Positions 50,563-62,365 of a stretch of DNA of 64,000 bases are shown piece after piece. The DNA comes from Arthonia radiata. Lineage: Eukaryota; Ascomycota; Arthoniomycetes; Arthoniales; Arthoniaceae. The notes beneath the pieces were generated by a model. That model was not told where the DNA came from. It made no database searches and saw only the letters and a program-made list of their open reading frames with translations. Position 1 is the stretch's first letter. Every line of letters begins with the position of its first letter. A program made the translations under genes and the position numbers. The stretch spans positions 2,062,336-2,126,335 of the forward strand of contig PSQN01000016.1 of NCBI GenBank assembly GCA_002989075.1, given 5' to 3'.

Positions 50563-52050
50563 CTATGCCTCCCGTGTCAAGTTCATTGCCTCCCATGGAC
50601 CTTCCGACTCCCGGCTCGACCGCGTTCTAAAATACGGTCTGATTCGCATCTCAGCCAACTGATTGCACGCATTTTCCACACTCTGAGAGTCGTCATCAAG
50701 CTGTCCCCGTGGCACCCAACGGTCTCTCGACCATTCACGATCCGTGAGATTCCTTATGAGAACAAAATCTTCAACATGCACAATCACATCCGAGATGAAA
50801 GCTCCTTGTGAGGTGGACGTGAGCGACTTGACCTGTTGAAGAGCAGCACAGACTGCGAAACATAGACCAGCATACCTGCTGGGCACGATATCGTTGTCAG
50901 ATAGACTCAATTTCCCGAGGAGATTGTGCTGCGAGTCTTTCCCAAAATAGCAAGCATATCTACCCCAGTAGGCGCCATTGGGTCTACTGACCAGGCGCAG
51001 GGCGCAATTCACGGAAATTATCTGGTGGTGTGGATGTTCTGGCACGTCCCTACTAACGGTGCACGTAGGTCGACGCACACATTTGAGATAGGTCAAGCCC
51101 TGTGCACTAGAATAGACGAACCAGTCGTCTGTTCCAGTGTTAGCATGGTCCGCTTGCACTTCAACTCATGCGTGGCACGCACCAAAAGTCGGCCCCCGTT
51201 CCCCGAGCTGCTGGATTTTCGTGAATTCCGCTCCATCGCGAGTGCCTCTGGCCTGGTCGAGCCGTTCACGTTCTTTTGGAAGGAAGACTTGTGGTATTGG
51301 GTCACCATCCACAGCAGCTGAATCAGCGTGTCCCGGCGAAGCCACGGATGTTGACGCCTCACTAGGAGATTGGCCATTGATCTCAGTTCGTCGTAGATTG
51401 ACAAGCCTCTGTGGGATTTGCGGGGCCTCGAACCGCTCAGCTACGGGTGTGACAGTCCGCACAGAACTGGACTGTTGACCAGCGAGCGCTTGGCTGAAGC
51501 TGTGACTTTGTCCACCGACGACTGACTGTGGCATACCAGGGTACTGCTGTGGAGGAAATGGCTGAGTGACATTGTAGCCATGTCTCGCGCTGGCTTGCCG
51601 TGGCATGGTACGATATCGCTGCCAAGGGGATGGCTGTAGGGCGCTGTAAATTTGTCCCGCGTTGACCCGCTGCGGCGCAGTCCCAAACTGCGGCAACGCG
51701 CTTCTCTGATAACGGTCAACGGCAGCGTCAATATCGATATTTTGATTACGAGGCCAAGAGGGAGATAGTATTTCTCGAAGGCTCGGAAGGGGCGCTTGGA
51801 CGGGTGGGGTGTCCTCCGGAGAAGTGTAGGGTTGCTGTGGCGGTACGTTGTGCCCGACAGCGTTTTCAGACTCGTGATACTGCTGGACGGCCTGATTGCG
51901 CATGGGTGGAAGGCGGGTACGGTTGAGCCGTGGATCCTGAGGGTCATGCGCATATTGTGTTGTGCCGCTGAGCTGCTGCGGTCTAGATTGTAGATTGGCA
52001 TAGTACGCTTGCTCAGCATCCAAATCTGCTGCAGTATTGGACAAGTTCAT
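50563..52050 (-). CDS. RNase H-fold protein, catalytic acids apparently lost
   Basis: Two exons, 51183-52050 and 50563-51128, with a 54-bp GT-AG intron; 477 aa. Residues 1-290 are Gln/Pro/Ser-rich and disordered. From DDWFVYSS (about 291) on, the sequence follows a fungal RNase H-like pattern: a first strand (IISVNCALR), a second with YACYFGKDSQHN, then a helix (SRYAGLCFAVCAALQQV), a strand (DVIVHVEDFVLIRNL) and the W-containing end (REWSRDRWVPRGQL). Positions that hold the catalytic Asp/Glu in active members (VDC, RAE, TDS) read VNC, RYAG and VED, so cleavage activity is doubtful. It may bind nucleic acid or be decaying. Fold call by pattern only. Confidence 0.7.
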
Positions 52051-52263
52051 GCTGACTGTTATGCTTCAGCTAGCGACTGTAGTGCAACCACTCTTTGATA
52101 TTAATAGTACGTGACGTGGTTATTAAGGATCCTGGGCTACGTCCACAGGAAGCCGAATTTGTTTCTTGGGAATGGGTGTCTTTGCGACTATTGGGAGGCA
52201 GGAGCGAACAGCGGTGCTCTTGCGCAGCAGGTGCGCATACCAGTCAATCGTGATAAATCATAT

Positions 52264-55200
52264 TCAATCGTTAATGGCGATATGGCCGAGATCTTCAGTC
52301 GTCCCTAGCAGGCCAAAGCCCCAAAGAAGACGCGAATCTGGCTGATAATGCAGCTGTCTGCGATCATCCGCATCAACCGGTTTACCACCGTTCAAGTGAA
52401 TGTACTTGCCACTCGACCGTTGATCAGTGGAAAACACATCTTGACCGATTCTCTGCCATGGAGCACCGCGCTTCATCTCAGCTGCTTTGACCCAGGACGT
52501 TTCACAGCCATTGGCGCATGTTTCTGCTGTAGTCCAGCCAGTCTTTCGGTATATGTCGATTAAGCGCTCCACTGTCCACCGCCGTTGCTCAGGGTCCTGA
52601 TACTGAGCACCAGCGAAGAACAACGGCACGATCGTACACGTGTTCGCGCCGAGGTATTTGAAATGATGCTCGGACTGCAGGCCTGGCGATGTTATACCAG
52701 CAGCAATCCGTCCAACTTCATTTGCGTACCAGGATGTTTCTTTTGCCGACGTTCCAATAGAGACGTGGGCAGCCGCATGCTTTGAAGGGTGTGAGCGGAT
52801 GAGTGCGATTAGACCCGTATAGTACATTATCCATAGTGCGGCCACATCGTAGCTGCGGAAGTGGCATGAAGGACCGAAAGGCGTGTCGAAAGGCGGATAT
52901 TCTTCTGGCGTGAGCGGCTGGAAGTCGGGCCCTAGCCGGTGCACGAACAAGTCGCAAGCTGCCCGGATGTCGTTCCAATCAGCCGTAGCCTTTACCGTTA
53001 GCGCTTCGACCTGCGCTGTCGTGGAGTACATGTGCCTATCGTTCGAGACGGTGCCAATGATCTGTGGGCCAAACGCGGAATGTCCCTGTGGCTGACCAGA
53101 ACTGGGAGCCATGCCATAGAAGGTTGGGGAAGGCGTAGCTGGAGTATGTGGGATTGTAGCCGACGACGGCGGTGGAGGTGTGTTAGCTTTGGCTGCTCTT
53201 AACTTGCGTGGGCGGTCATTTGCAGCAAAGCTAGCGATACGTCCCATCAATAGAACCATGTAGTCGACGCTCCCGTAAACGGCATCGAGCCTGCCCATGG
53301 CAGCTCGAGGAGGGCAGTCGACCCATCTGTTGAACGGCAGTCTATGGCAGAGTCAGTGAGTGGGATTCAAAAGTCTACCAGAGGACTTACAAAAGGTCAT
53401 TGCCACTGATCATGGAGTGGTAGACGTCTTGCTTGCAATACCACCAAAAGAGGTCCTGCCGCGTTGCAAAATTATGGAGATCTGCATTCACGTAGCGATG
53501 ACGCCAGTCCTGCTCGGAAGTGGGACCGACTCTGAAACCCATGAGCTCTTCTACAAGCGGGTCGTTTGTGCTATAGAGATCGACCATGGATTCAGCAGAG
53601 TCGTGACCCCATGCGTGTTGCGCCTGATCAAGTGTCCCAGTCGAAGAATTTCGCAGTCTCCGCCGAAGCTCATCAGCCATGCCTCTGAAATTTGTCTCCA
53701 TGATGAGATGTCTCGCACCTGATAGATGTGTGCTCCACTTCATGTGATCGGCTGTCAGGATCTCGTAGAAACCGAGGAGAAGCGTCGCGGCTAAGGTGGT
53801 GACAGAATGCCGTTTCCTTGGAGAGTCGAGTGCGCGGTGCACACGTTTCATGGACCAGGCGTGATGTCTGACAGACGATGTCGTGCTTGCGCCATTCGTT
53901 TTCGCGATTCCATAGCTCGACTGTGCCAACATAGCATGAAGCAATCCTGGATCCTGCATAGCCATGCTGGGCAGTACATCCATCCAGCAGCTCATCGGAG
54001 AGCCAGTCATGCCGCTTGGAGGTACGATGCGGTGGGCCCAGGCGGCCGGTCGTTCACAGATTGACAGCGCTGGCGCGGTATGCCAGATGAAATTCCTAAA
54101 GATCATTTGAGTCGCTTTATTCTTGAGTGGTGAGGCTGCTTGAGCTTCATTGTAGAACGCCATGTTCGTGCTAAAGCCAGGCATTGCCCTCGTGGTAGGA
54201 GCGTGCGTACCATGAACGGTGTTTGCAGAGCAGGCGTGCAGGGCACCGCTGGGCTCGTGCATCTCCTCCTCCGGGAGCACATCAAAATAATCATCATCTT
54301 CGATCTCAACAGCGGCCATCTCCAACATAGCATTGTGATCCGGCTGCTGATACCATGGTGTATGTGAAGAGCGGGCGTACGCTGGCTTCGCTTCACCTGC
54401 GCTGCTCGACGAAATGCTGGGAGGCGAAAAGTTGGAGTGCGCATCAATTCTTTTCGCGGGTGCTGGCGCCTGGAGAGATGGTTCTAAATCGGCTGAGGTA
54501 ATTGCAGTCCCTAGTGTGGTGTCGTACATTGGGTGTTGCACAGATGAGCCAGTCGTTTCCCACTGGGTGGAATCGGGCCGTGGTAGGGGAGTCTGCCATT
54601 GTGGTGCGTGCAGACTAGGAGCTGCATACTCCTGCGGAATTGATGGAGCACGATACCCCTGCACCGGTCCATAAAGTGGACCTGCCGAGACTGGCAGTAG
54701 GGCGGAGGGAAATGGCTGGTATGAAGCAGTCGATGTTGGGTAGCTCTGGTAATTTCCTTGCTGGGTGACATGCTGTGGGAAACTAGGCTGTAGGGGCGTT
54801 GTCAATGGCGCCTGCACATAATGACCGTATGAAGGAGTCTGGGGAGTCAATGGTGTGCTGAATGGAGCATAGTCATTGCGCGGGAACGCTGGCTGGGGAA
54901 TAGATGCTGACAAGGGAGCGAAGGAAGCTTGGTCAAATTCGTGTGGAAATTCCGGAGAGATGGCTTCACCGAGCGGAGGATAGTCCTTGAATACTAGCCG
55001 CGCATTGTAGTCACAGTCTCGCTTCGATTTGATGCAATTGAAGCAACTGGGTTTCTATGCACCATAAGTCAGCCTTGGCGTTAGGCTCCGAGTCAGGACA
55101 ATCAGACGAACCTGCTCGCCGCACTTAATTCTGCGTTTCCGACAGGTAAGACATCCTGTCTTGACGCGTTTTCGAAGAAGCTTGCCAGCACGGTTGCGAG

Positions 55201-55264
55201 GCGGGTCCTGGCCGATCGATGTGGCAGGGATGGACGCGCGAGAGCTGGGAAGGATGTTGGCCAT
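52264..55264 (-). CDS. Zn(II)2Cys6 fungal transcription factor
   Basis: Three exons, 55112-55264, 53391-55054 and 52264-53341, with introns of 57 and 49 bp; 964 aa. The binuclear zinc cluster has Cys at 38, 41, 48, 55, 58 and 65 (C-x2-C-x6-C-x6-C-x2-C-x6-C), with basic CRKRRIKC typical of DNA recognition; intron 1 falls inside the cluster after residue 51. VFKDYPPL follows. A Gln/Pro/Ser-rich linker spans roughly 100-330. From about 380 on comes the regulatory domain of the fungal_trans_2 type, with the hallmark TLLLGFYEILTADHMKWSTH at about 475-494 and then GARHLI. Nuclear regulator; target unknown. It lies between the RNase H-like gene and the P450, on the same strand. A palindrome at 55568-55587 sits about 300 bp upstream of the start codon. 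Confidence 0.93.
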
Positions 55265-56993
55265 GCCCTCACGTCGAGGAATCAGTAGGGTCTATTTCGA
55301 TTCGGTTGGGAATAATAGTGTAGTTGTTTTCCATGCTCTCGAAAAAGTATAACGACGAGAACGCACAACGCTCTCGGCTCCAAATGTAGAGCGCAAAACA
55401 CCAAAGCCTCCGGATGCTGTAATATAGGTTATACTTTGGCCACCGGGAAAGGTTTGACAGGCCACCCGCAGGGCCGCCCGGAACGATTTTGAACAGAGGT
55501 GTCTGGTTGGTTCGGGCGAGGCTTTCTCTCAGAAATGGAGTGAGATGTTGCCGTCACGACCAAAATGGTTGATCACGTAAGATCAACGGCTCAGTACAAT
55601 GTCTTGTACCGGTCAAGAAACAGAGATGAGGCGGTTCTTGCGATCAAATTCCACCTTACCGACTCACGAGATCGGGCCAAGGAATGCGATGTGGTCGAGA
55701 GAGGATGGAAGTCAGAATAACCAACATGGCCCGGTCAGCACTAAATGACAGAATAGAGCACGTAGGCCTTTGAAGGGACGGGGAGTTCCTGGGAAGATGA
55801 CAAGGCTGCGGGCAAGTCCAGACGTGACGGCGCAGCGGAATATGCGTCGCTGCAAGGTCAAGCCGCACTTGCGCAAGCGCAGGATGGGAAAAAATGAAGG
55901 TCGACCCGGTGGTTGGAAAGGTGGTCGAGCAGCTGGAGGAGACTAAGCGCAATAGGTAAAAAGGTGATGGAGGAGTGCTGCAGGAGAGAGAAAATGGACG
56001 ATGAGATCGGCGGGGCAAGGCTTATTGCATTGGCGGGCTTTCCACGAGGGAGACCCCTACTTCCTCGTGCGGTGGCGTTCGTCAGCAGGAACTGTAGAGG
56101 TCGGATTTGTGGACGAGTCGATTTGTCAAGAGGTGGCTGGGGGATGGCACAATGGTTACATGCAGAAGGGAGTGGATTGCGCAACAAACGACCGAAAGGA
56201 GGTGATGTTCGTGGAGCTTGAGCAAGGTGGTGCCCCAGGCAAGTTTAGGGCCTTTGATTAGGGCCGCAGAGGGGGTTTGCGCAGTGGATCCCCCCCAACG
56301 TGCCCCCCGGACGCGCCAGGGTCGGGGCCGAGTGGAGCTCTCACTCAGCCCTATCCATCTCTCCACCAACCTAACGCCTGTCAAACCAACCACCCAACCC
56401 AATCCATTCTCATCTCCTATCCGGCCCTATTGCCGCCTTCTTCCGCCCTTGCAACGTCTAGCCTGCTAAGCTCCACGGCCTTTGAGGCTGCTGCGGCTCT
56501 CAGCCCTCTTGTGCAAGCCATTGACGGCACACTCCCCGTCAGGCGACCAGCAGTTCATTCTCCTTTCCAGGCAGGTGGTTCTCCACCAATAAAGTACAAT
56601 CCTTCCCGGTCCGCAATAAGAACGCTGAAGGTAAATCTAGATAAGGTGCAGGACGTTCCCGAGCTCTCGGGTCCCTGCTACTGCGCGACCATCAACCCAC
56701 CATCCTGGCACCACTCTTCCTCCAACCATCCCAACACCTCGGGTAGCATGAAACATCTTTCCAGTAGGAGTCTGCCTGTTCAAGCAGGTATCGCAGTATT
56801 TCAAATGTTCTGTTGATCACGTAGATCGCCATTGTGGAAGCAAAGGTACATCACAAACAATAGTCCCTCCCTGCAAACCATTATTTGCGATTGAGCGAAT
56901 GACGACCGTCCAACGCCTTTGCCGAGTCATGTGCCGCAAATATTTAGAAACAGTAGGGCCCGTCCATCTTTGGGCACATTCAGCGATCTCCGC
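55265..56993. other. Intergenic, regulator promoter region
   Basis: 1.7 kb between the start of the transcription factor and the 3' end of the P450. It holds the palindrome GTTGATC-n6-GATCAAC at 55568-55587 and the related GTTGATCACGTA at 56812-56823. A C/G-tract block lies around 56265-56330. Open stretches (56277-56816 plus, 55858-56187 minus) lack recognisable motifs and I do not call them genes. Confidence 0.5.
55568..55587. promoter_or_regulatory. Palindrome GTTGATC-ACGTAA-GATCAAC
   Basis: Perfect 7-bp arms around a 6-bp spacer, about 300 bp upstream of the Zn2Cys6 regulator start. Zn2Cys6 proteins bind paired half-sites as dimers, so this could be an autoregulatory operator. That role is inference; only the palindrome is seen. 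Confidence 0.4.
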
Positions 56994-58785
56994 TCACACT
57001 GTCCCCCATCCAAGCGCCTTGTTCTTCTCATCCCAGTACTTTCGACTCGCTCTGAAGGAGCCTCTTGCGTTCTCCTCCTCGAACAGCTCACGAATGCGCT
57101 CGCGCCGCTTCTCATTGCGCGGCTGCATGCTGAAGACGAAGGGCTTGGGCTTCGCGATCAAGAGCTCAGTATACGTCATCTCGGGCACCGGTACATCTAG
57201 ACCAGTGTGCGGATTCGTAGCTTTTCTGATGTCAAACCCCCACGCCATCGCGCCTATGCCGGAGAACAGATCCGCTTCGGTGACTTCTTGACCCTGGCAC
57301 GTCCGCCGTCCGTAGCCAAACTGTGAGTATCCACAGATGGTCGGGTACTTGGACAGCGGCTCCTGGTAGGTTGGATAACTCGGGTCCACCCATCGGTCAG
57401 GGTTGAACGCATCCGGCATAGGGTATTTCTTGGGGTTCCGCGACATGCCCCATTCGAAGGGGTGCATGACTGATCCCTTGGGGATGTGGTAGCCGTTGTA
57501 AACATCGTCTTGTGTCAGTTGATGAGGAATCCCCGTGGGCACTGGTGGCCGCCAGCGTAATGACTCTCGTATGCACGCGCGAAGGTACGGCATCTTCTCC
57601 ATGTCTGCGAAGGTGGGTGGTGAGTCTCCGCACACGCGATCAATTTCCTCCTGTAGCTTTGGCAGCACTCGCGGGTAATGACAGATTGCAAGACAGAAGC
57701 CTTGCATTGGCGCGGCGATGGTAAGTGCGCCAGCAATACCGTGCATTCCGACAGCGTACGCTCCCTCCAAGTCGTCACGGAAGCCCCACGCTGGTTTCAT
57801 CTCAAAGAATATCCTCATCCATGAAGGCAAAGCTTTCTTCTGCTCGAGTTCTGCGCGCACTTGGTCTTGCATAGTCTCGAAAAACACTTTTTCGGTTGCT
57901 GCTCTCCGCCGCTCCCATGCTTTGGCAGGAACCAGCCGGTCAGGTAGTGACATGAGAAAAGGCAACTTGTTGCCGAGCGCTCCAGTCGGCGACACACCGA
58001 TGAGAAGCTCGCGGGCGCGCTGCTTCAACTCATCACTGGCTTCAGACGTACCCCATGCAAGCCTGCAAGTAACACGAGAGATGAAGGATTCAAGGTGTAC
58101 GTTATAGTGACCTGGTGTCTCAAGAAGCTCTTGCATGAGGCGCTTCGCTTCTAGCTCTGGATAGCCATAGAACGCGGCGCTCTGAGATGTGGACATGATG
58201 ACCTTTGCAAACTTCCTTTGCCGATGCCATAGCTCTGTCGATTGTCAGTATCGCAAGACGCCGGTAGAGCAGCGTGATTGGATTATCACGCACCGTTCTT
58301 GCTCATCAGCGGTAAGTATTGGCCACTGGTGCGGTTGTCTGAGAGCAGACCGGGTATGTGAGGGCGGTCGGAATAGATTGAGCCCCTTCTAGAAAGTAGG
58401 TCGTGCGCGATCTGCTCGTCCGATATCCAGACATGTTCACTCCCTCCAAGGTTGACCGTGTAGATATCACCGTATTGATCTGCCCATCTCTGGAAGCTCA
58501 TCCATGGATTATCCGGTATGAGCTTGTGCACTGACCCGATCAATGGAAGGCCTATGAAGTGTTAGCAGAGGGTCAAATGCTTGTGGTCTAAACGGACAGG
58601 GGTGTACCTTTCGGCCCAGGAAGCTTGCGTGTTCCTGGAGGTTGCCCATGCTGAGTCGACTGTCGTGAGAGTCGCCATATCGTAAATACCACGCCAGCGA
58701 AGAACGAAAGCACCACGACAGTGACAATCATGTCTAAGGGAACAGCAAGAGAGAAGGAGGCAAGAATCGGAAAGTCAGGGAGCAA
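56994..58785 (-). CDS. Cytochrome P450 monooxygenase
   Basis: Three exons, 58608-58785, 58294-58551 and 56994-58234, with GT-AG introns of 56 and 59 bp; 558 aa. An N-terminal membrane anchor (MIVTVVVLSFFAGVVFTIW, about 19-37) is followed by the Pro-rich hinge LPGPKG. The I-helix has AGALT at about 313-317, the K-helix ESLR is at 369-372, FNPDRW stands for the PERF motif, and the heme loop FGYGRRTCQG puts the ligand Cys at about 458. A charged tail (about 60 residues after the usual end) is longer than average. ER-bound oxygenase; WHRQRKF in the C-helix is intact. Substrate not predictable. The neighbouring regulator on the same strand is a possible controller. Confidence 0.95.
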
Positions 58786-60233
58786 GAGAAGAGACCGCTG
58801 GTAGACTACAAAAGATCCACAAGAGAAAGATACAGATCACAGAATCTGGCAGAGACTGATAGCCATGTGGTATGCGGAAGCAAGGATTATGTGCCACATG
58901 CCACAGCGGATGATGCACAGGTGAGATGTGAGAACAGAACCGGCTCTCCATAGAAATGCCGGATGTGCTCGGACTTGGCCACGTTGTACAGACACTCTCG
59001 TAATACAGCCTTGTTGATTCGCTCGACCGCTCTCAATCCGAGTAGAATAACGTCGAGCACCAATGCACGCTGAACTCCAGTTACACACGCTACTAACAGG
59101 CGTGCATTAGGTGGTGCGAGACGTTAATCTATTGCTAGAATGTCTTTGAGAGTTGGCGATGAGATATTGGTGAATTGCGAGAAGTACGCGGTGAAGGCGG
59201 CACTGCGTCCATCTTAGTTGACTTCTCACAGAGCCAGCATGAGCAGGAGAAATCGACTTCGCCTGGAGCGGACAAAAGCTGAGTGCTGACAAAAGGGCGG
59301 TGATAGGGACACCGCGGTACATAGCTCAGAACAAACTCGAGATACAAGTCCGCTCTGCGCGACGCTTCTGAGCATCTGCTGACTTCGAAGATCATGGCAT
59401 CATATCAACTTCTTTGGCAAGATTTCACAACGTAGAAAGACAAGCAAATCAAAAGGTGTCCAAGCCGAAACCCATCCAACCTAAGGGAACCGGCGCATGC
59501 ACGTTTCCGATTACGTTCTAGCGTCGGGGCAGGGATAGTTTCCGGTGCTTTGTTTGTCTAGATTCTGCATGCCCACTCCAATAATGCGCCTTCATTCACG
59601 TCAGAGCGAACAGCAGCATATGGTTCATCAATGTGGGCTCACCTCGATCCGCATAGCTGGTCATGTGCCTCAACCTTCCTGCTATTCGACACTGGTAGCT
59701 GGAGTCCCTGGTGTAGTGTCGACTTGAAGGCTCCGTCAGCACGCTGCGTCTGACAATCAGTATGGCCTCGGATCTGCTCCATGCACAAGCCTTCGAGGCT
59801 GGATTCTGGCGTGGAGCCTACGTTTGAGATGAAGGTTGCGACGGGAAGATAGAGTGCGGCCTGATTGAATACACGCTCGCCATCGCCCGCAAGATACTTT
59901 TCATACCGGTGCATTACAAGCTTGGTAGACGGGCAGCAAATGGAACGCGATGGGAGCAGAATATGCCTATCTTCATCAGAAACGCGATAATTCCAAATGC
60001 TGGGCAAGGGAGAGAACAGGCGGTGAAAGTGAAAGCCAATCTCCCAAGTGAGAAGTCGTAGCCCAACCCAAGCAATTGCCATCTTCATCACCACCTTTCA
60101 AACATTTCTCTCCCCGTTTTATTCCTGAACATCTTCCTCGCAACAGCTCACGTATCATTTGTTGCCTAGCACACTCTCTGACCCCCTACGCGCTCGTTCT
60201 ATCATTGTCCTCGACTTCCCTTCACATCGCATC
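58786..60233. other. Divergent intergenic region
   Basis: 1.45 kb between the P450 start and the start of the glycogen-binding-domain gene, transcribed away from each other, so both promoters lie here. Minus-strand open stretches (59639-60094, 59135-59395) show no known motif. The last ~100 bp are C/T-rich like a fungal 5' leader. Confidence 0.5.
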
Positions 60234-61897
60234 ATGTCTGAACAACCGCCCAAGGCTCTAGCAGCGCAACCACCAACAAAGCAGGTCACTGGCTCTCCAT
60301 TGAGGATCGAGTTTGCCAAAGCCGGCACGGTCCCTCCGGTCTTCGTCGCCGGTAGTTTCACTTCCTGGAATCCTGTTGAGTTGACGTCGACTTCCGACAA
60401 GCCCGAAGAAGCACACTTCGCTCGTGACTTTCCCAATATCAGCGAAGGCGAACATCAGTACAAGTTCAGGCTTGGACCTGGTGATTGGTGGTAAGTATAC
60501 AGCATCCACACCGCTGATCTCACGGCTATCTCGGTCGTCGACTCGCGGTCGCTGCCTGCATCCATCCGTTTTGATCCAAAGGCGGAATCGTCCACCAGCT
60601 GTACGACTCGCATCTTACTGACTTTCTCAATCATAGGACAACCGACGAGCGTGTTCGGACTGGTATGAAAGATGAGCTTTGGGAGGCTTCCTCGTGTTAG
60701 AACGTTTGAAGCTGACCTCGACTAGTGACTGATGAACATGGGAACAAGAACAACGTCATCAACGTGAAGAATGAACTCACTTCGCCCTCCTCTGGCGAAG
60801 CCCCCAAGCAAGCCGACAAGGTGCCCGACCAAGCAACGAAAGCATCATCACCGGCAAGTGACGCCTCGTCAACGGCGGCGGCCAACCCTGCTTCAGTCGC
60901 AGGCGCAATGATTGGCCAATCGACACCACCCAAGCAAACAGCTAGCACGGCGGCAGAGGTTGCAGACACCGCGGCGAAGCTTGATCAGTCTCCAGCGGAC
61001 AAGGACAAGGAGCCCATTGCACTTAAACCGGGGCCTTCAACCAACAAACCCGCAGATCAGCTGGCAGGCAAGATTGCAGAGCCTCCAGTGACCACTGCCA
61101 CAGAAGCTCCCACTGCCAAAGCCACAGACGTTCCTGCAGTCAAGCCGAAAGAAGCTCCAGCAACGAAGGCCGTAGAGGCTCTGACGCCCAAGGATGCGCA
61201 GCCTCTCAAGAGCAAGACAGCGGACCAGATCGCAGAGTCTCCCACGAAGCTAGATCAAGTTCTCGCAAAACAGATGTCGGACCAGACCACGGCGCCGAGC
61301 GTGACAAAGAAGACCGAGCCAAGGTCATCAGAGGATGGCATTGCCTCTCCGGGCGTGCCACCTGCGCCAGCGGTCACTCCTGTGGCTGTTTCTCCACCAC
61401 TGGCACCTATTCGACCGGATCATCCTGAAACTTCACCTCTGCCGCCAACGCCTATGACACCCTTGAAGAGCTTTGACTCAGCTGTCGGCCCTTCTGATGT
61501 TAAGCCCAGCAAACAAGAACTCGCTGTTGCGGTGGCCTTGCCATTCACGCCTAAGCAACCCTCAGCGCTCTCTAACGATATCAAGGCAAAGGAGAAGGAC
61601 TCGCCTGCACCGGCGCAAGTCGCTCTGCCTCCCTCTCCAGCGACTGAGCTGAAGGAACCTGAAGTCGTCTCAGAGCCGAGCCAATCAGGCGAGTTCCCAC
61701 AAGACGACTTCAAGCTGGTCAAGCGGCAGACGACGTTCAGAGAGCGCTCAGTTGCGGTTGCGAACACCGTGATTGCCATCCCAGAAATGATCGCCGCATT
61801 GTTCGCCAGCATTATCCAGGCCTTCATGGACTATCTCAACAAGATGTTCAATCCGCAGAGGGGCGCGCGCGGCGACAAGGACGGAAAGTCTGAGTAA
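60234..61897 (+). CDS. AMPK1-type glycogen-binding domain (CBM48-like) protein
   Basis: Three exons, 60234-60490, 60637-60662 (26 nt) and 60726-61897, with GT-AG introns of 146 and 63 bp; 484 aa. Residues 22-107 form the domain. Key parts are PVFVAGSFTSWNPVEL, EHQYKFRLGPGDWW and, joined by the small exon, TDERVRTVTDEHGNKNNVIN, the typical W-x-x-D...D-x-x-G-N-x-N-N-V-I ending. The rest is Ala/Pro/Thr/Lys-rich with repeated KPxEAPATKA-like units. A C-terminal helix (NTVIAIPEMIAALFASIIQAF, about 438-458) is hydrophobic enough to sit on or in a membrane. The domain usually binds glycogen/starch-like glucans or serves as an interaction module. The start at MSEQPP is chosen because the upstream in-frame ATG lies in leader-like sequence. 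Confidence 0.85.
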
Positions 61898-62365
61898 ATA
61901 GACCCAAGAGTGAGCGTACCATCAGACTGATTCTCCACGCGATATTGTTGGGACTTTTCTGGCGGTCAATGGTCGTCAGAAAACGGACAACACTGTAGAA
62001 ATACCCTACTAAAAGCTGTAACATCAATTGAGAATGGAAAGCATATGATTCAAGAATATCAACGTTTGAGCGTTCTCTATACTTTGCTCAAACACTGGAA
62101 GAATAAGAGTCACAGCTTCTTCGGTGAGCTCAAGAACTCGTGGATGCATCAGGCTTCCGTCTCTCATGTAATTTCTCGCCCATTTCAGTGCGTTTTTTGC
62201 ATGCACTTGCCAAGATCCGATGTCTGGGACGCAATCGCCAGACACATCGCCGTGATCTCTCAATCTCCGATACGTGGGCTAATCCACTGGCGGGTTCGCG
62301 GCGAACCACGCCAAAAGAAGGTCATTAAGGACCATGGGGTCGATGTCAGATACTGCTACCCACTT
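61898..62365. other. 3' region with coding-like minus-strand frame
   Basis: Between convergent genes. On the minus strand the reading frame of the INO80F-like gene continues past its TAG for 113 codons with one further TAG, ending at 62024-62026. The residues (SWQVHAKNALKWARNYMRDG, LELTEEAVTLILPVFEQSIE) look like a folded helical domain, not random 3' UTR. A GT-AG segment of 99 nt (62279-62377) would remove both stops and keep frame. See findings. The plus-strand frame over the same interval is a shadow. Confidence 0.45.

Noticed and set aside
56277-56816. 179-codon plus-strand frame near the P450
   Set aside because: Pro/Ser-rich without motifs, in a promoter-like C-tract region; no supporting splice or family signal.
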